Shown: positions 53,194 to 63,273, counted from the stretch's first letter. The stretch is DNA of 64,000 bases from Oceanospirillum sp048265165 (GCF_048265165.1 NZ_JBLXCD010000003.1:1-64000); one strand, 5' to 3'. Notes: generated by a model from the letters alone, not told the origin. Program-made: numbers and translations.

Positions 53194-53838
53194 TCAAATA
53201 TCCGTAGTAGGTATCGCCCGCTTACGAATATCCATCCATAGCGCAATCAGGAACCAGACGGTCAGGAAAACCGCCAACACTTCAGGTGTTTCAGCGACAT
53301 ACATCACCTCGTCACTCAGTAACGCCGTTCCGGCAATCAACAGCAAGTAATAGGGCAGGTTGATCAGGCCAGAGAGCAAGACCACTTTAAACGGATGGCG
53401 GTTTGCGCCTTGCGCAAACATATAGAACGCCAGTGCATTGGTGTGCAGCATCGCCAACAACAGGTTTCGCAGGGAGTAACCTTTTTGCTGCGCGTGATCG
53501 GGATCGCCCCATACCCGCCCCAGACCATAGTTAACGCAGGAGCCCAACGTTGCTGCCGTCACCATCATCAGGGTCAGCCAAAGCATATCGTTGAAATCAG
53601 GCTCAGACAGCACCACAATCACCACAGCAAAAAACTGACCGGGAAAGTAAAAACCTAGATAGATAATCGACTCAGCCAGAATAATCAGCAGCAGCAACCA
53701 GCTCTGACTATCGCCGAGATTCGACTTCAGCTGCTCAAGAATCGCTTCACCGGGAGGAAGCCAGCCGATACTGACCAGCAACGTCAGCAAGCTAAAGGCG
53801 ATAATGGCAGAAAATGGTAATAGTGAGTAATAGCGCAT
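53194..53838 (-). CDS. DedA/SNARE-associated membrane protein
   Basis: 214 residues with about five hydrophobic segments. ESIIYLGFYFPGQFFAVVIVV and the GSCVNYGLGRVWG segment match DedA proteins (GxxxGD-type reentrant loop, here altered). FMFAQGANRHPFKVVLLSG, here read as MFAQGANRHPF, replaces the usual FIPxxR. Probably a lipid-flipping or pH-stress protein of the inner membrane. Confidence 0.75.
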   Translation of the reverse strand: MRYYSLLPFSAIIAFSLLTLLVSIGWLPPGEAILEQLKSNLGDSQSWLLLLIILAESIIYLGFYFPGQFFAVVIVVLSEPDFNDMLWLTLMMVTAATLGSCVNYGLGRVWGDPDHAQQKGYSLRNLLLAMLHTNALAFYMFAQGANRHPFKVVLLSGLINLPYYLLLIAGTALLSDEVMYVAETPEVLAVFLTVWFLIALWMDIRKRAIPTTDI

Positions 53839-53876
53839 AAGTATCTCCAGAACTTACAGGCTTTACGCAGAGAAAT

Positions 53877-53910
53877 AAAAAAGGGTTCACGACTCTATGG
53901 CCGTGAACCC
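53877..53910 (-). terminator. terminator of the chemoreceptor gene
   Basis: A 9-bp stem GGGTTCACG and CGTGAACCC with a 10-base loop, followed on the minus strand by TTTTTTATTT. Confidence 0.85.
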
Positions 53911-53946
53911 TCTTCAGGCTATATCAGCAGGCAAAAAGCACTGCCC

Positions 53947-56226
53947 TTAGCTCTGATGTTTGTATCTATCGATCACGGTATCCATACCGGCAACAATCAT
54001 CTCAGAAAGATCACAGACTTTGTGATACAGCGCCTCAGCCTTAGCCTGATCACCGGACTCTTTAGCTTTAACGATCTGCTGAATCAGCTCATGCATCTCA
54101 ATGTGTGGGTTTTCGATCGCTTTCAGATCTGTCTCATGACGACAGAACTCATGACCTTCTCCGTAGTACCACTGCCCGAAATCACAATCATGAGCAGAAA
54201 CGGCCTGCTGCATAGAGATTGACCCCGTCCCATCCAGGAAGGTACGCAAACGCATTTTCCATGCCTGATGCGCACTTCGCGCCACTGCCAGTTCTATGGC
54301 CGGATCGTTGCTTACTTTAAAGTGGCGGATAACGCCCATCAAAGACGTCAGCTCTGTACCCATCGCTGAGGTTCTACGCAAAATCTTATCAGCGCCGTCT
54401 GCACTTTCCTGTGCACCTTCGGCAATATCCACCACCCTAAGATTGATATCATCAGAAACCTGACTCTGCTCTTCTGCGGCACTGGCGATCTGGTAAACAG
54501 TGTCGTTAATTTGCTGCATACCATCGGTAATCGCCTGTAATGCATCACCGGATGCATTGGCTACTTCCACCAGCTCCTGAACGTGCTCCTGACTGTGGTT
54601 AATCACATCGGTAGTGTCCTTGGTTACCTTCAACAGGTCAGCAATCATTACATTGATCTGGCCGGTTGCTTCCTGGGTGCGCTGGGCTAACTGACGCACC
54701 TCATCGGCTACCACAGCAAAACCACGGCCCTGCTCCCCGGCACGGGCAGCTTCAATGGCGGCATTCAGTGCCAATAGATTCGTTTGCTCGGCAATTCCGT
54801 GAATCACATCCAAAATGGTATGAATTTCTGTAGTTTGCTCATTCACACGATTGATCATATCAACCGTAGAGCCAACATTTTCGGCCATCTCATGAATAGT
54901 TCGGATACTCTCTTTTACCGTGGCATGGCTGACACTGGAGCGCTTGCTGGCTTCTTCGGTAAAGCTTGAGGTACTGGAAGCATGCTGGGCAACTTCCTGT
55001 GCTGTGGCAGTCATCTCATTCACCGCGGTAGCAACCTCATGGGTATTCGCCCGCTGTTTATGGGTTAACTCAATGGAGTGCTCTGTAATATCAAAGAGCT
55101 CAGACCCGGAACCGGAAACACTGGCTACCGACTTCATCAACTTTTTAATAATGCTCTCTATATTGTCGATAAAGCCGTTAACGGTTTGCGCAATTTCGGC
55201 TATCTCATTATCACCGTCAACACGGATTTTTTGAGTGAGATCACCATCACCATTGGAAATATTCTCCACCGCCAATCGCATTGAGTCCAAAGGTCGCGTA
55301 ATGCTGCGGGTAATAATAACCGCCAGTATCAAACCAAAAATGATAAAGGCAGCAGCAATCAGCACAGAATCCAGAAAGGAGCGATCCAGCATTTCCAGAT
55401 AATGATCGCGCTTCATCGCAACCTGAACAACCGCTGCAGGCTGGCCGGAGAAATCGGTCAGGACACCGGCATAAACAGCTAAGTCACGCCCATTGATATC
55501 CAGTTGGCGAAACACCTTCTCCCGCTCACCGGATAAAACCTGTTGCAAAAGCTCTGCCGATAATAACGAATTACCGCCTAAGGTAGACGCATAATCTTCC
55601 AGATACCCCTCTACAGGGCGAGATACAACAAAGTCGGCCCCTGTTTCTGACTTCGCCTGATCAAAGAAAAACTGGCCTAATGAGAAACCAAACTCCACCG
55701 ACCCCCAGTGACGACCCTCAATCAGTACCGGGGCAACGCCACGAATACCTAAACCGGCTACGCCTTTTTCGATACCACTGACAGGGTTAACATCACGGTT
55801 AGTCATCACAACCGTTTCACGAAAACCGGACAGGTCATCACCAAACTTGGCGGTTTTATGAACCCGGAAATAGGAAGTCGCCGGTGGCTGGTGAAACTGG
55901 AACTGGCGTAGGCCAAAGTTTGTCTCAAGCTGCTTAAAGGCCGGTAAGGTACTCAGTTCAAGGGCTGAACGGTCACCCTTGATCAAATGTTCTTTAATCT
56001 CTTTCTGGTTGGCGGTATAGGTTGCCAATGCCAGGGCCAAACGCTCCTCGCCCTTCACTCTATCTTCCAGCTGACCAAAAAGGCTGACCAATTCACGACG
56101 TTCGGCCTCCTCAATAATCAGCTTCATATCCGTCAGAAGTAGAGGAATGACAATGCCACACACCAGTAACATAAAAAGGCCAAACCCCAGAACCAGACGC
56201 GTTCTTATCCGTAAACGACTGAACAT
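53947..56226 (-). CDS. methyl-accepting chemotaxis protein with dCache_3 and CZB domains
   Basis: 759 residues. Helix 1 (LVLGFGLFMLLVCGIVIPLLL) and helix 2 near 290 (SVLIAAAFIIFGLILAVIITRSI) flank a periplasmic dCache_3-type domain (PPATSYFRVHKTAKFGDDLSGFRETV, GVAGLGIRGVAPVLIEGRHWGSVEFG). HAMP follows, then the signalling hairpin (IHGIAEQTNLLALNAAIEAARAGEQGRGFAVVADEVR). The last 110 residues form a CZB zinc-binding domain (HQAWKMRLRTFLDG, DCDFGQWYYGEG, HIEMHELI), typical of sensors for hypochlorite or zinc. The ligand is unknown. Confidence 0.92.
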   Translation of the reverse strand: MFSRLRIRTRLVLGFGLFMLLVCGIVIPLLLTDMKLIIEEAERRELVSLFGQLEDRVKGEERLALALATYTANQKEIKEHLIKGDRSALELSTLPAFKQLETNFGLRQFQFHQPPATSYFRVHKTAKFGDDLSGFRETVVMTNRDVNPVSGIEKGVAGLGIRGVAPVLIEGRHWGSVEFGFSLGQFFFDQAKSETGADFVVSRPVEGYLEDYASTLGGNSLLSAELLQQVLSGEREKVFRQLDINGRDLAVYAGVLTDFSGQPAAVVQVAMKRDHYLEMLDRSFLDSVLIAAAFIIFGLILAVIITRSITRPLDSMRLAVENISNGDGDLTQKIRVDGDNEIAEIAQTVNGFIDNIESIIKKLMKSVASVSGSGSELFDITEHSIELTHKQRANTHEVATAVNEMTATAQEVAQHASSTSSFTEEASKRSSVSHATVKESIRTIHEMAENVGSTVDMINRVNEQTTEIHTILDVIHGIAEQTNLLALNAAIEAARAGEQGRGFAVVADEVRQLAQRTQEATGQINVMIADLLKVTKDTTDVINHSQEHVQELVEVANASGDALQAITDGMQQINDTVYQIASAAEEQSQVSDDINLRVVDIAEGAQESADGADKILRRTSAMGTELTSLMGVIRHFKVSNDPAIELAVARSAHQAWKMRLRTFLDGTGSISMQQAVSAHDCDFGQWYYGEGHEFCRHETDLKAIENPHIEMHELIQQIVKAKESGDQAKAEALYHKVCDLSEMIVAGMDTVIDRYKHQS

Positions 56227-56485
56227 ACAACCTACCTCAAGAAAAGAGAGCTAATACAACTTACTCTAATTCTATCGTTTCTTATAAAGAGCACAATCTA
56301 ACAGGCAAGAAAAACGTATAATTAAAGCAATTATCTTTATAAGAGCCCTATTACATACAGATCCATACAGAAAATATTGCAGAAAAAAGGAGGCAGGAAA
56401 TATTAAAAAGAAAAGAGAATCCCAATATCCAGAGGGTGGGAGTAAAACTGACAGGATCAGAAAACGAACATTAAACAATCTGTGA

Positions 56486-56719
56486 TTAACACTTCTCTTT
56501 CAGGGGCTCCAGTAGCATTTCAAGCCCATGAATCTGCAGCTCCAGCATCAGCGCCAATAGCTTACCCAGTTCTCCCTTTGGAAACCCCTGCTTGCTGAAC
56601 CACAGCAGGTAGGGCTCAGGCAGATCAGCCAGAACCCGTCCCTTATATTTTCCAAAAGGCATTTTCATTCGGGCTAGCTTTAACAGGTGTTCCTGATCAA
56701 AATTTAACTCGGGCAACAT
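56486..56719 (-). CDS. DUF3820 family protein
   Basis: 77 residues with the DUF3820 core MPFGKYKGRVLADLPEPYLLWFSKQGFPKGELGKLLALM. The family is widespread, often fused to or near nucleases, with unknown function. It stands alone, divergent from the dehalogenase gene. Confidence 0.88.
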   Translation of the reverse strand: MLPELNFDQEHLLKLARMKMPFGKYKGRVLADLPEPYLLWFSKQGFPKGELGKLLALMLELQIHGLEMLLEPLKEKC

Positions 56720-56889
56720 AGCAACTCACTCATATCAGATTATGAAGCAGGTACAGGCTGGTTTAGCAGACCATTATAAAGATTACTATAATAAGAAACT
56801 TCAACCCGGCATGGCTGAACATTATAAGAGCACTATGCTAAGCTGCTGAGCCTAAAAGTTAAATAAGCAGTCCGGCCTAAGAGGCAAAG

Positions 56890-57570
56890 ATGACAGATAA
56901 AACAGCGTTAGCTTTTGATGTTTACGGCACTCTGATAGACACTCAGGGCGTATTAGACGCTCTGCAAAAAATCATGGGTGATAATGCCCCTGCGTTCTCA
57001 AAACTGTGGCGGGAAAAACAGCTGGAATATTCGTTTCGTCGTGGCCTGATGCAGGATTATGTCGATTTTTCGGTATGCACCCGAAACGCTTTAGATTATG
57101 CCTGTATGGCACTAAAACAACCCCTTGAGGAAGATACCCGTCAGGCTTTAATGGCGGTCTATAAAACGCTGCCAGCCTTTGACGATACCCTGGCAGGACT
57201 GAAAGCAGCCAAAGACGCAGGGATGCTCTGCTACGCCTTTTCCAACGGCAGTGCCGCTGCTGTTGAAGGGCTGTTAGATCATGCCGGTATCCGGGATTAC
57301 TTCGAAGACATCATCAGTGTTGAGGCGCTGCAAACCTTTAAGCCTAACCCAGGTGTTTATCAGCTATTGCTGGATACTGCCGGTGTATCGGCAGACAGTG
57401 GCTGGCTGATCTCAGGTAACCCCTTTGATATCCTTGGTGCACTCAACCACGGCATGAAAACTGCCTGGGTAAAACGCTCAAACGAGGTGATATTTGATCC
57501 TTGGGGGCCAGAGCCGACGGTGATTATCAATCAGCTGGATAAACTGGTCAGCGCGATTCAGACGTCCTAA
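56890..57570 (+). CDS. haloacid dehalogenase type II (HAD)
   Basis: 226 residues. FDVYGTLIDTQG holds the nucleophile Asp; LCYAFSNGSAAAVEGLLDHAGI and SGNPFDILGALNHGMKTAWVKR are the further HAD motifs seen in L-2-haloacid dehalogenases. The FKPNPGVYQLLL loop supplies the Lys. The substrate may be a 2-haloacid or another small acid; sequence alone cannot decide. A strong terminator separates it from the convergent LLM gene. Confidence 0.87.
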   Translation: MTDKTALAFDVYGTLIDTQGVLDALQKIMGDNAPAFSKLWREKQLEYSFRRGLMQDYVDFSVCTRNALDYACMALKQPLEEDTRQALMAVYKTLPAFDDTLAGLKAAKDAGMLCYAFSNGSAAAVEGLLDHAGIRDYFEDIISVEALQTFKPNPGVYQLLLDTAGVSADSGWLISGNPFDILGALNHGMKTAWVKRSNEVIFDPWGPEPTVIINQLDKLVSAIQTS

Positions 57571-57576
57571 AAAAAC

Positions 57577-57604
57577 AAACGGCAGCCAAGGCTGCCGTTT
57601 TTTT
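57577..57604. terminator. bidirectional terminator
   Basis: A 10-bp stem AAACGGCAGC with its complement, CAAG loop, then TTTT. An A-run on the other side serves the convergent F420-linked operon. Confidence 0.9.
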
Positions 57605-57621
57605 AAACCCTATCACAGGTT

Positions 57622-58644
57622 TCACTTGGCGCTATCAGCACCGGCTTTAAACTGAGGAATAATATGTTTGCCATATTGGGCGATAATATTCTCTTCATCG
57701 CCATTATCCAGATAGATATTAAACTGAGTGGTTCCCGCATCTTCCAGATCACGAATCTTAGCAATATGATCCTCAACACGGCCCAGTACACAGAAGCTTT
57801 TGACAATATCTTCGGTAATAAAATCCAGGTACGGGTTATCGCTCTGGCCATGTTTGGAGTAGTCATAACCGCGACGTTTCTCGATATAGTCGGTCAGGCT
57901 TCGTGGCACCAGACCTGAATCGCTACCGTATTTTTCCACAATATCCGCAACATGGTTACCTACCATGGCGGGATACCATTTTGTGTGCTCTACGCAGTAA
58001 TCCATATCACCAAAATACGCAGGGGCTGCGGCTTGTACTTTAAAGTTGCTCATATCACGGCCTGCGGCTTCGCCTGCGCTTTTAGCCTGATCAGCAAACC
58101 ATTTAACCAGGCTAGGGTCGCCAATTTGCAGAATAACGCCATCGCCGACTTCACCCGCCGTTTTAAGCGCTTTAGGGCCGTAGGCACCAATCCAAACCGG
58201 TAGTTCATAACCGGTTGCCCAAGGCAGTTTCACCGGCTCTTCGCACTCGCCGTATTCCACCTCTTCACCGCGCACCATCGCTTTAACTTTTTGGGTAAAT
58301 TCTGCCACACGGGCTAAAGGCGCTGGTTTTTTCCCCATAACCCGCATGGATGAATCTCCACGCCCCAGGCCGATATCAAAGCGGCCATTACTCTGGTGGG
58401 CCAAACTGGCATACAGGCTGGCGGCCAGTGACCAATCACGAATATTGGGGTTGGTGACACAGGGGCCAAAGCGCAGCTTGGTAGTGTGTTCCATACACAT
58501 CGCCATTGCCACGAAGGATTCGCGCCATAGAATATGAGAATCATAAAACCAGCAGTAATCAAAGCCTGCAGCTTCCGCTTGGCGTACAAGGTGACGGGCG
58601 CGATCTGGGCTGACAAAGCCTTTAAAAGTGATACCAAATTCCAT
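57622..58644 (-). CDS. LLM-class F420-dependent oxidoreductase (TIGR03842-like)
   Basis: 340 residues of the luciferase-like TIM-barrel family. MEFGITFKGFVSPDRARHLVRQAEAAGFDYCWFYDSHILWRES, FGPCVTNPNIRDW and RFDIGLGRGDSSMRVMG are characteristic. Such proteins use F420 or FMN. Location right after the F420 genes (125 bp gap) supports F420 use. The substrate is unknown. It is probably the end user of the cofactor made by the operon. Confidence 0.87.
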   Translation of the reverse strand: MEFGITFKGFVSPDRARHLVRQAEAAGFDYCWFYDSHILWRESFVAMAMCMEHTTKLRFGPCVTNPNIRDWSLAASLYASLAHQSNGRFDIGLGRGDSSMRVMGKKPAPLARVAEFTQKVKAMVRGEEVEYGECEEPVKLPWATGYELPVWIGAYGPKALKTAGEVGDGVILQIGDPSLVKWFADQAKSAGEAAGRDMSNFKVQAAAPAYFGDMDYCVEHTKWYPAMVGNHVADIVEKYGSDSGLVPRSLTDYIEKRRGYDYSKHGQSDNPYLDFITEDIVKSFCVLGRVEDHIAKIRDLEDAGTTQFNIYLDNGDEENIIAQYGKHIIPQFKAGADSAK

Positions 58645-58769
58645 AAGAGTTACCTCGGGTATTATTGTTTGACTGTTATTTATTGGTTTCTTTCTATTGT
58701 TGCTTTTTTTCTGTTATTTCTTTTTGCTACTGCTTCGCTAAGGCTTAAGCATTAAGCTCCAGGCTTGAA

Positions 58770-59432
58770 TTAGTGTTCTGGGGGACAGATACGAATCCCC
58801 GCATGGGAAAAGGGCACCTCTTTTGAGATATTCAGCCGAATCAAAATAGGGGTAATCGCTTCGATGCAGCGGGCGCTTTCTGCCAGCCCTGCGTTATAAG
58901 CAGTGGTGCCCAACCGTTCACAGAGCGCCATCACTTTTTTCTTCGCGGTCAGGTCGTTACCGCAAACCAGCAGATCGCAGTTAATAGGGGTATCCAGATT
59001 GTTTAGCGTTACCGCTGAAACGTTGTGCAGGGCACCCACCACAGGAATCTCATCCCCAAGCACCGCTTGAGCGGCCTCGGTGGCGGAACCTTCCGGCGGC
59101 ATACTGACCGCTTTAGGGTTGCCCTCAGCAAGAGGCACCACGATATCCACCAGTATTTTTCCGTTGAGCAAGGGCTTAATCTGCTCTAACGTGGCGTTAT
59201 GGCCGCTGAACGGCACTGATAGCACCACAATCTCGTCACTGGCCTGTACGGCACTGGCAATATCACAGCCGCTTAAATGTTGCCCATCGAACGTACTATT
59301 GAGTTCATCGGCCAACGCGGCGGCTTTATCGCCATCCCGCGAACCAATCACTACATCAACACCGGCCAGCGCTAAACGCTTGGCAAGCCCTTTGCCCTGC
59401 GGGCCTGTACCACCAATAATGGCTACTTTCAT
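58770..59432 (-). CDS. npdG: NADPH-dependent F420 reductase
   Basis: About 220 residues. The dinucleotide-binding motif MKVAIIGGTGPQGKGLAKRLALAGVDVVIGSRD opens the protein, as in Fno/NpdG. VPVVGALHNVSA-like and CDLLVCGNDLTAKKKVMALCERLG follow. It transfers hydride between NADPH and F420. Start ATG 59432 overlaps the cofE stop as ATGA, so the longer frame to 59495 is not used. Confidence 0.9.
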   Translation of the reverse strand: MKVAIIGGTGPQGKGLAKRLALAGVDVVIGSRDGDKAAALADELNSTFDGQHLSGCDIASAVQASDEIVVLSVPFSGHNATLEQIKPLLNGKILVDIVVPLAEGNPKAVSMPPEGSATEAAQAVLGDEIPVVGALHNVSAVTLNNLDTPINCDLLVCGNDLTAKKKVMALCERLGTTAYNAGLAESARCIEAITPILIRLNISKEVPFSHAGIRICPPEH

Positions 59433-60277
59433 CGGAATAAATCCTCTTGTTGCGCTCGAATCAGATCCTGACCTGAGCTGTCGGTTGCTTGCCAATCAAG
59501 ACCACGAAAGACAATCACGGGGGTTTGTGCGCTTTTATCCATCAGCAGACCAGAAGCCGCCGCCAGCTCGTCCGCCAATGCCGGAGCGGTAACGGTCAGG
59601 GGGCGACCGTAAGCATCGGTTTCACCGGCCATCAGGTTTAAAGCAGGAACATTCGCCACGCCAATGGCGACATTGGTTTGGCCTAAACGCCAGGGTCGGC
59701 CAAAGGTATCGCTGATAATCACCCCTAGGGTGATGCCAAAATGCGCTTCCAGCTGATCCGCAATCGCCTTGGCACTGGCGTCCGGGTCATCTGGCAATGT
59801 GATCAGAATATCGGGATCATCCGAGTTGGATTCATCCACCGCGGCATTGGCACAGATATAGCCCCGCTTATGCTCAGCGATAAGCACACCTTCCTGCTGT
59901 TCAGGTCGGCGTACCGCTCGCAGAATCCGTTTTGACTGATCGATAATAATTTGTACTTTGCGGGGGTCTTTGCGCACGCTTTCCGCCAGATCAAGGGCAG
60001 ACTGCGTCGGTGTCACCTCAGACAGACGACGTAAGGCACCTTCGCATTTAGACACCACTTTATGGGCGATCACGAGGATGTCACCGTTAACCAAAGCAAT
60101 ATCATGGTGATCCAGGTGGGCGATAAGCAGATCTGCCAGGCGATCCCCCGTTTTAAAATGCGGTAAACCTTCCAGTCGGAATACATTAAGGCCGGTAGGT
60201 GTTTTCTGACCTGATGTGGGTTCAGATGCAGGTTTAGATGCAGGTGCAGATGTCAATAAAGATGTAGCATTAGGCAT
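59429..60277 (-). CDS. cofE: coenzyme F420-0:L-glutamate ligase
   Basis: 282 residues. SKCEGALRRLSEVTPT, VLIAEHKRGYICANAAVDESN and VIISDTFGRPWRLGQTNVAIG are the CofE core motifs. It adds glutamates to F420-0 with GTP. It is the single-domain form: the nitroreductase domain fused to CofE in actinobacterial FbiB is absent. The first 30 residues are Ser/Pro/Thr rich. It overlaps cofC by 8 bp. Confidence 0.93.
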   Translation of the reverse strand: MPNATSLLTSAPASKPASEPTSGQKTPTGLNVFRLEGLPHFKTGDRLADLLIAHLDHHDIALVNGDILVIAHKVVSKCEGALRRLSEVTPTQSALDLAESVRKDPRKVQIIIDQSKRILRAVRRPEQQEGVLIAEHKRGYICANAAVDESNSDDPDILITLPDDPDASAKAIADQLEAHFGITLGVIISDTFGRPWRLGQTNVAIGVANVPALNLMAGETDAYGRPLTVTAPALADELAAASGLLMDKSAQTPVIVFRGLDWQATDSSGQDLIRAQQEDLFR

Positions 60278-61004
60278 AGCGTTTGCCTCCTATCCCCGTC
60301 ATATCCGTTTCTGTCAGCCCAGTCAACGCATGGCTGTTGGCGGCGGTGGCGCTATAGAGATCCATCTCCTGATCAATATCCAATGCCATTAAAGGCAAGG
60401 CCAGAGCGCTAAATTTCAGATTGGCTTTTATCGCTTCACGCTGATGGGCTCGGGCGGAATCCAAACCAAATCGAAAGCGAATCCCATTCGGTGGCTGAAC
60501 CAACAGTGCATTGGTGCCGCCATCATTAGCGATGGCAACCACCACATCCTGATCCTGGCCGCGCCGGATCACCTGGGATAGCTCTTGTTCGGTCAAAAAA
60601 GCCAGATCAATCGGCAGCATTAACAGGCTTTTGTAACCCAAACGACAAACCTCTGAGGCCGCCTGCTCCATGGCGGCATTAAGTCCGCGTCCTGCCGTTT
60701 GTCTCAGCGTGAGGCAGCCCAGACGTTCCGCTTTGGCCAGTACCTTGCTATCTTCACTCACCACCAACAGGTCATAATCAGAGAAGTGCTGCTGAAGATA
60801 GCCAAGGGTGTACTGATACAGATGCTTTGCCAGAACCTCCCGCTGCTGATGGTTTAACGCCGGTGACAGACGTTGCTTGGCAAGTTCCGGTGACTTAACC
60901 GGCACCACAATGCAAAGGGATGCTGTTTTATCAGGGCCTTCAGAAGATCTGTTCGCTCTGGACGTTCTGATGGGGCTATCGGCTAAAGAATCATGGGGTT
61001 TCAT
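60270..61004 (-). CDS. cofC: 2-phospho-L-lactate (or PEP/3-phosphoglycerate) guanylyltransferase
   Basis: 244 residues. LCIVVPVKSPELAKQRLSPALN is the nucleotide-binding start, DLLVVSEDSKVLAKAERLG and LLMLPIDLAFLTEQEL hold the acidic metal sites, and NDGGTNALLVQPP binds the acid. It activates the three-carbon acid for transfer to Fo. Bacterial homologues differ in whether they use phosphoenolpyruvate, phospholactate or 3-phosphoglycerate; I cannot tell which here. It starts in an ATGA overlap with cofD. Confidence 0.9.
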   Translation of the reverse strand: MKPHDSLADSPIRTSRANRSSEGPDKTASLCIVVPVKSPELAKQRLSPALNHQQREVLAKHLYQYTLGYLQQHFSDYDLLVVSEDSKVLAKAERLGCLTLRQTAGRGLNAAMEQAASEVCRLGYKSLLMLPIDLAFLTEQELSQVIRRGQDQDVVVAIANDGGTNALLVQPPNGIRFRFGLDSARAHQREAIKANLKFSALALPLMALDIDQEMDLYSATAANSHALTGLTETDMTGIGGKRYA

Positions 61005-61978
61005 AGGAGCGCCTCTTCCGTTGCGGAACTGGTCGTTGATTGCTTAATCGCCCATTCAAGACTGGCGCTAACCACTTGCGCTTTATCCTCAAGACATTGC
61101 ATTAAGGTGGGCAGGCAATAGGTTTTGATGCCGAGAGCTTCTATCGCCGCCTGATCCTCTTTATCCTGATGATCAATCACCAGGCCCTGAATCAAACCGG
61201 CATAATGCTCCGCTAAGGCGATATTGTTAGCGGCCTTACCCAGAGCGCGCATCATACGATCCGCAGGGCCTTTCACGGTTTGTCCTCCAATAAAGGGGGA
61301 GATCGCCAGCACAAAGGCGTTGCTGTTTTGAATGGTTTGCCTGATCTGGGGAATAGCTAAAATCGCACCGATACTGACCAAAGGATTACTGGGCGCCAGC
61401 AAAATAATATCGCTATTGCTCAGCTGCTTAAGCACCTCAGGGGTTGCGGTGGCCTGCTCTGCCCCTTGATAACGAATCCCGTCAATCTCAGGCTGGCACT
61501 GATGCTGGACAAAGTAGCGCTGGAAACTGTGCCACTGACCATCAAAGTGAATCTGTGTCGGCACCTTGTCATTGGTGGGTGGCATAATCGGCAGTTTCAG
61601 ACCAAAGCGCTGGGCAATACCCAGAGTCACCTCGGTCAGAGTCGCACCGGAATTAAGAGCGCAGGTTCGATAGATATGGGTGGCAAAATCTTTATCCCCG
61701 AGTGTCATCCAGGTCTCATGGCCAAAGGCTTTTAATCCCTCAAGGGCCTGATAGCTTTCATCCCGTAACCCCCAGCCTTTCTCTCGGTCAATCTGTCCGG
61801 ACAAGGAATAGATCAGCGTGTCTATATCAGGGCAAACCGTTAAACCGTGAAAAATATCATCATCGCCAATATTGCCAATAACGGCGGCGTGATCGGCATA
61901 TCGGGAGGCTTGCAGTCCTTCTGCCGCCTTTGCACCACCGACACCTCCGGCCAGCAGAGTGACCACAGGCGCTGTCAT
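61001..61978 (-). CDS. cofD: 2-phospho-L-lactate transferase (CofD/FbiA)
   Basis: 325 residues. VTLLAGGVGGAKAAEGLQ, VIGNIGDDDIFHGLTVCPDIDTLIYSLSGQ and the WGLRDESYQALEGL region are CofD signatures. LAPSNPLVSIGAILAIP and ISPFIGGQTVKGPADRMM complete the family pattern. It joins the activated acid to Fo, giving F420-0 or dehydro-F420-0. It overlaps both neighbours by 4 bp. Confidence 0.94.
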   Translation of the reverse strand: MTAPVVTLLAGGVGGAKAAEGLQASRYADHAAVIGNIGDDDIFHGLTVCPDIDTLIYSLSGQIDREKGWGLRDESYQALEGLKAFGHETWMTLGDKDFATHIYRTCALNSGATLTEVTLGIAQRFGLKLPIMPPTNDKVPTQIHFDGQWHSFQRYFVQHQCQPEIDGIRYQGAEQATATPEVLKQLSNSDIILLAPSNPLVSIGAILAIPQIRQTIQNSNAFVLAISPFIGGQTVKGPADRMMRALGKAANNIALAEHYAGLIQGLVIDHQDKEDQAAIEALGIKTYCLPTLMQCLEDKAQVVSASLEWAIKQSTTSSATEEALL

Positions 61979-63273
61979 CCCTGACCTCCTGCGGATACCG
62001 GTAAAGCATCAGAGGAAGTCAATGCCGGAGACGTATCAACCGCTGTCAGAATCGGTGATGGAAAGGTTTTTAGCGTTTGATAGAGGGTGCCGCGCTGCAC
62101 CGGTGTTAAGCCATTCGCCTGAATATTGGCGACCATATCACTGGGCATGACCTCCTGACCGTGGCTACCACCGGCGGCTCGGGAGATACTTTCATTCATT
62201 AGCGTACCGCCCAGATCATTAACACCGGATTTCAATAATGAGGCCGCCAGCTCCGGCCCCATTTTCACCCATGAAGACTGGATATTATCGATCTGCCCCT
62301 GCAGCATCAGCCTTGCTACAGCGTGCATTTTCAGGTGCTCATCATCTGTCGGGCCGGTACGAACCTGGTCAGGGTTATCGTTGTACAGTGCGGTTTCGTA
62401 GTGGATAAAACCAAGGGGGACAAACTCAGTAAAACCACCGGTTTCTTTCTGAATGGTCCGTAACAGAGCCATATGCTCGGCCCAGTGCTTTGGTGTATCC
62501 ACATGGCCGTACATGATCGTGGCGGTTGTGGGCAAACCCACGCTGTGGGCCGCTTTAATAATGTTGACCCACTCTTCCGTGGTCAGCTTATTTTTGGTGA
62601 GTTGCTTGCGCACCTCTACATCCAGAATCTCAGCGGCGGTACCCGGCATAGAACCCAGACCCAGCTCTTTTAGCTCTGCCAAAAAAGCTTTGGGTGTCAT
62701 ACGGGCTTTTTTACTGCCGTACCAGATTTCAAAGGGTGAAAACGCATGAATATGTATCTCCGGCACACGGGCTTTCACATGGGTAATAATGCCGCGGTAG
62801 TAGTCCGCATCCAGATCAGGGTGTAGGCCGCCCTGAATACACACCTCCGTTGCCTCTCGCTGCCAAGCCTCTTCGGCTCTGTCTGCAACCTGCTCCAGAC
62901 TTAAAAACTCCGCCCCTTCATCACCTTTGTGCTTGGCAAAGTTGCAAAAACGACACCCCATGTAGCAGACATTGGTAAAGTTGATATTTCGGGTAATGAC
63001 GAAGCTAGCCTGCAGCCCTTTTCTTTTCTGACGGACAATATTAGCGGTATGGCACAGCGCGTCGGTTTCTGCCCCTTGTCCATCAAAAAGTAAAATAGCG
63101 TCATCTACAGATAACTCATCTCCCGCCAGAGCCTTCTGTAATACCGCCTGATAGTCCTTACGTATGGCCGGGGATGGTGATGCGCTGTCTATTGCAGATG
63201 TATTCACTGGTACAGAGGTATCGACTGGTGCCAATACAGAGATAGATGAAGAAACGGTGACAGGTGCATTCAT
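61975..63273 (-). CDS. cofH: CofH: 5-amino-6-(D-ribitylamino)uracil-L-tyrosine 4-hydroxyphenyl transferase
   Basis: 432 residues, a radical-SAM protein. The iron-sulfur motif NVCYMGCRFCNFAKHKGDEGAEFL has C-x3-C-x2-C. VCIQGGLHPDLDADYYRGII and FTEFVPLGFIHYETALYN are CofH landmarks. With CofG it makes the deazaflavin Fo from tyrosine and a riboflavin precursor. The first 40 residues are a Ser/Val/Thr-rich extension of unknown value. Confidence 0.94.
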   Translation of the reverse strand: MNAPVTVSSSISVLAPVDTSVPVNTSAIDSASPSPAIRKDYQAVLQKALAGDELSVDDAILLFDGQGAETDALCHTANIVRQKRKGLQASFVITRNINFTNVCYMGCRFCNFAKHKGDEGAEFLSLEQVADRAEEAWQREATEVCIQGGLHPDLDADYYRGIITHVKARVPEIHIHAFSPFEIWYGSKKARMTPKAFLAELKELGLGSMPGTAAEILDVEVRKQLTKNKLTTEEWVNIIKAAHSVGLPTTATIMYGHVDTPKHWAEHMALLRTIQKETGGFTEFVPLGFIHYETALYNDNPDQVRTGPTDDEHLKMHAVARLMLQGQIDNIQSSWVKMGPELAASLLKSGVNDLGGTLMNESISRAAGGSHGQEVMPSDMVANIQANGLTPVQRGTLYQTLKTFPSPILTAVDTSPALTSSDALPVSAGGQG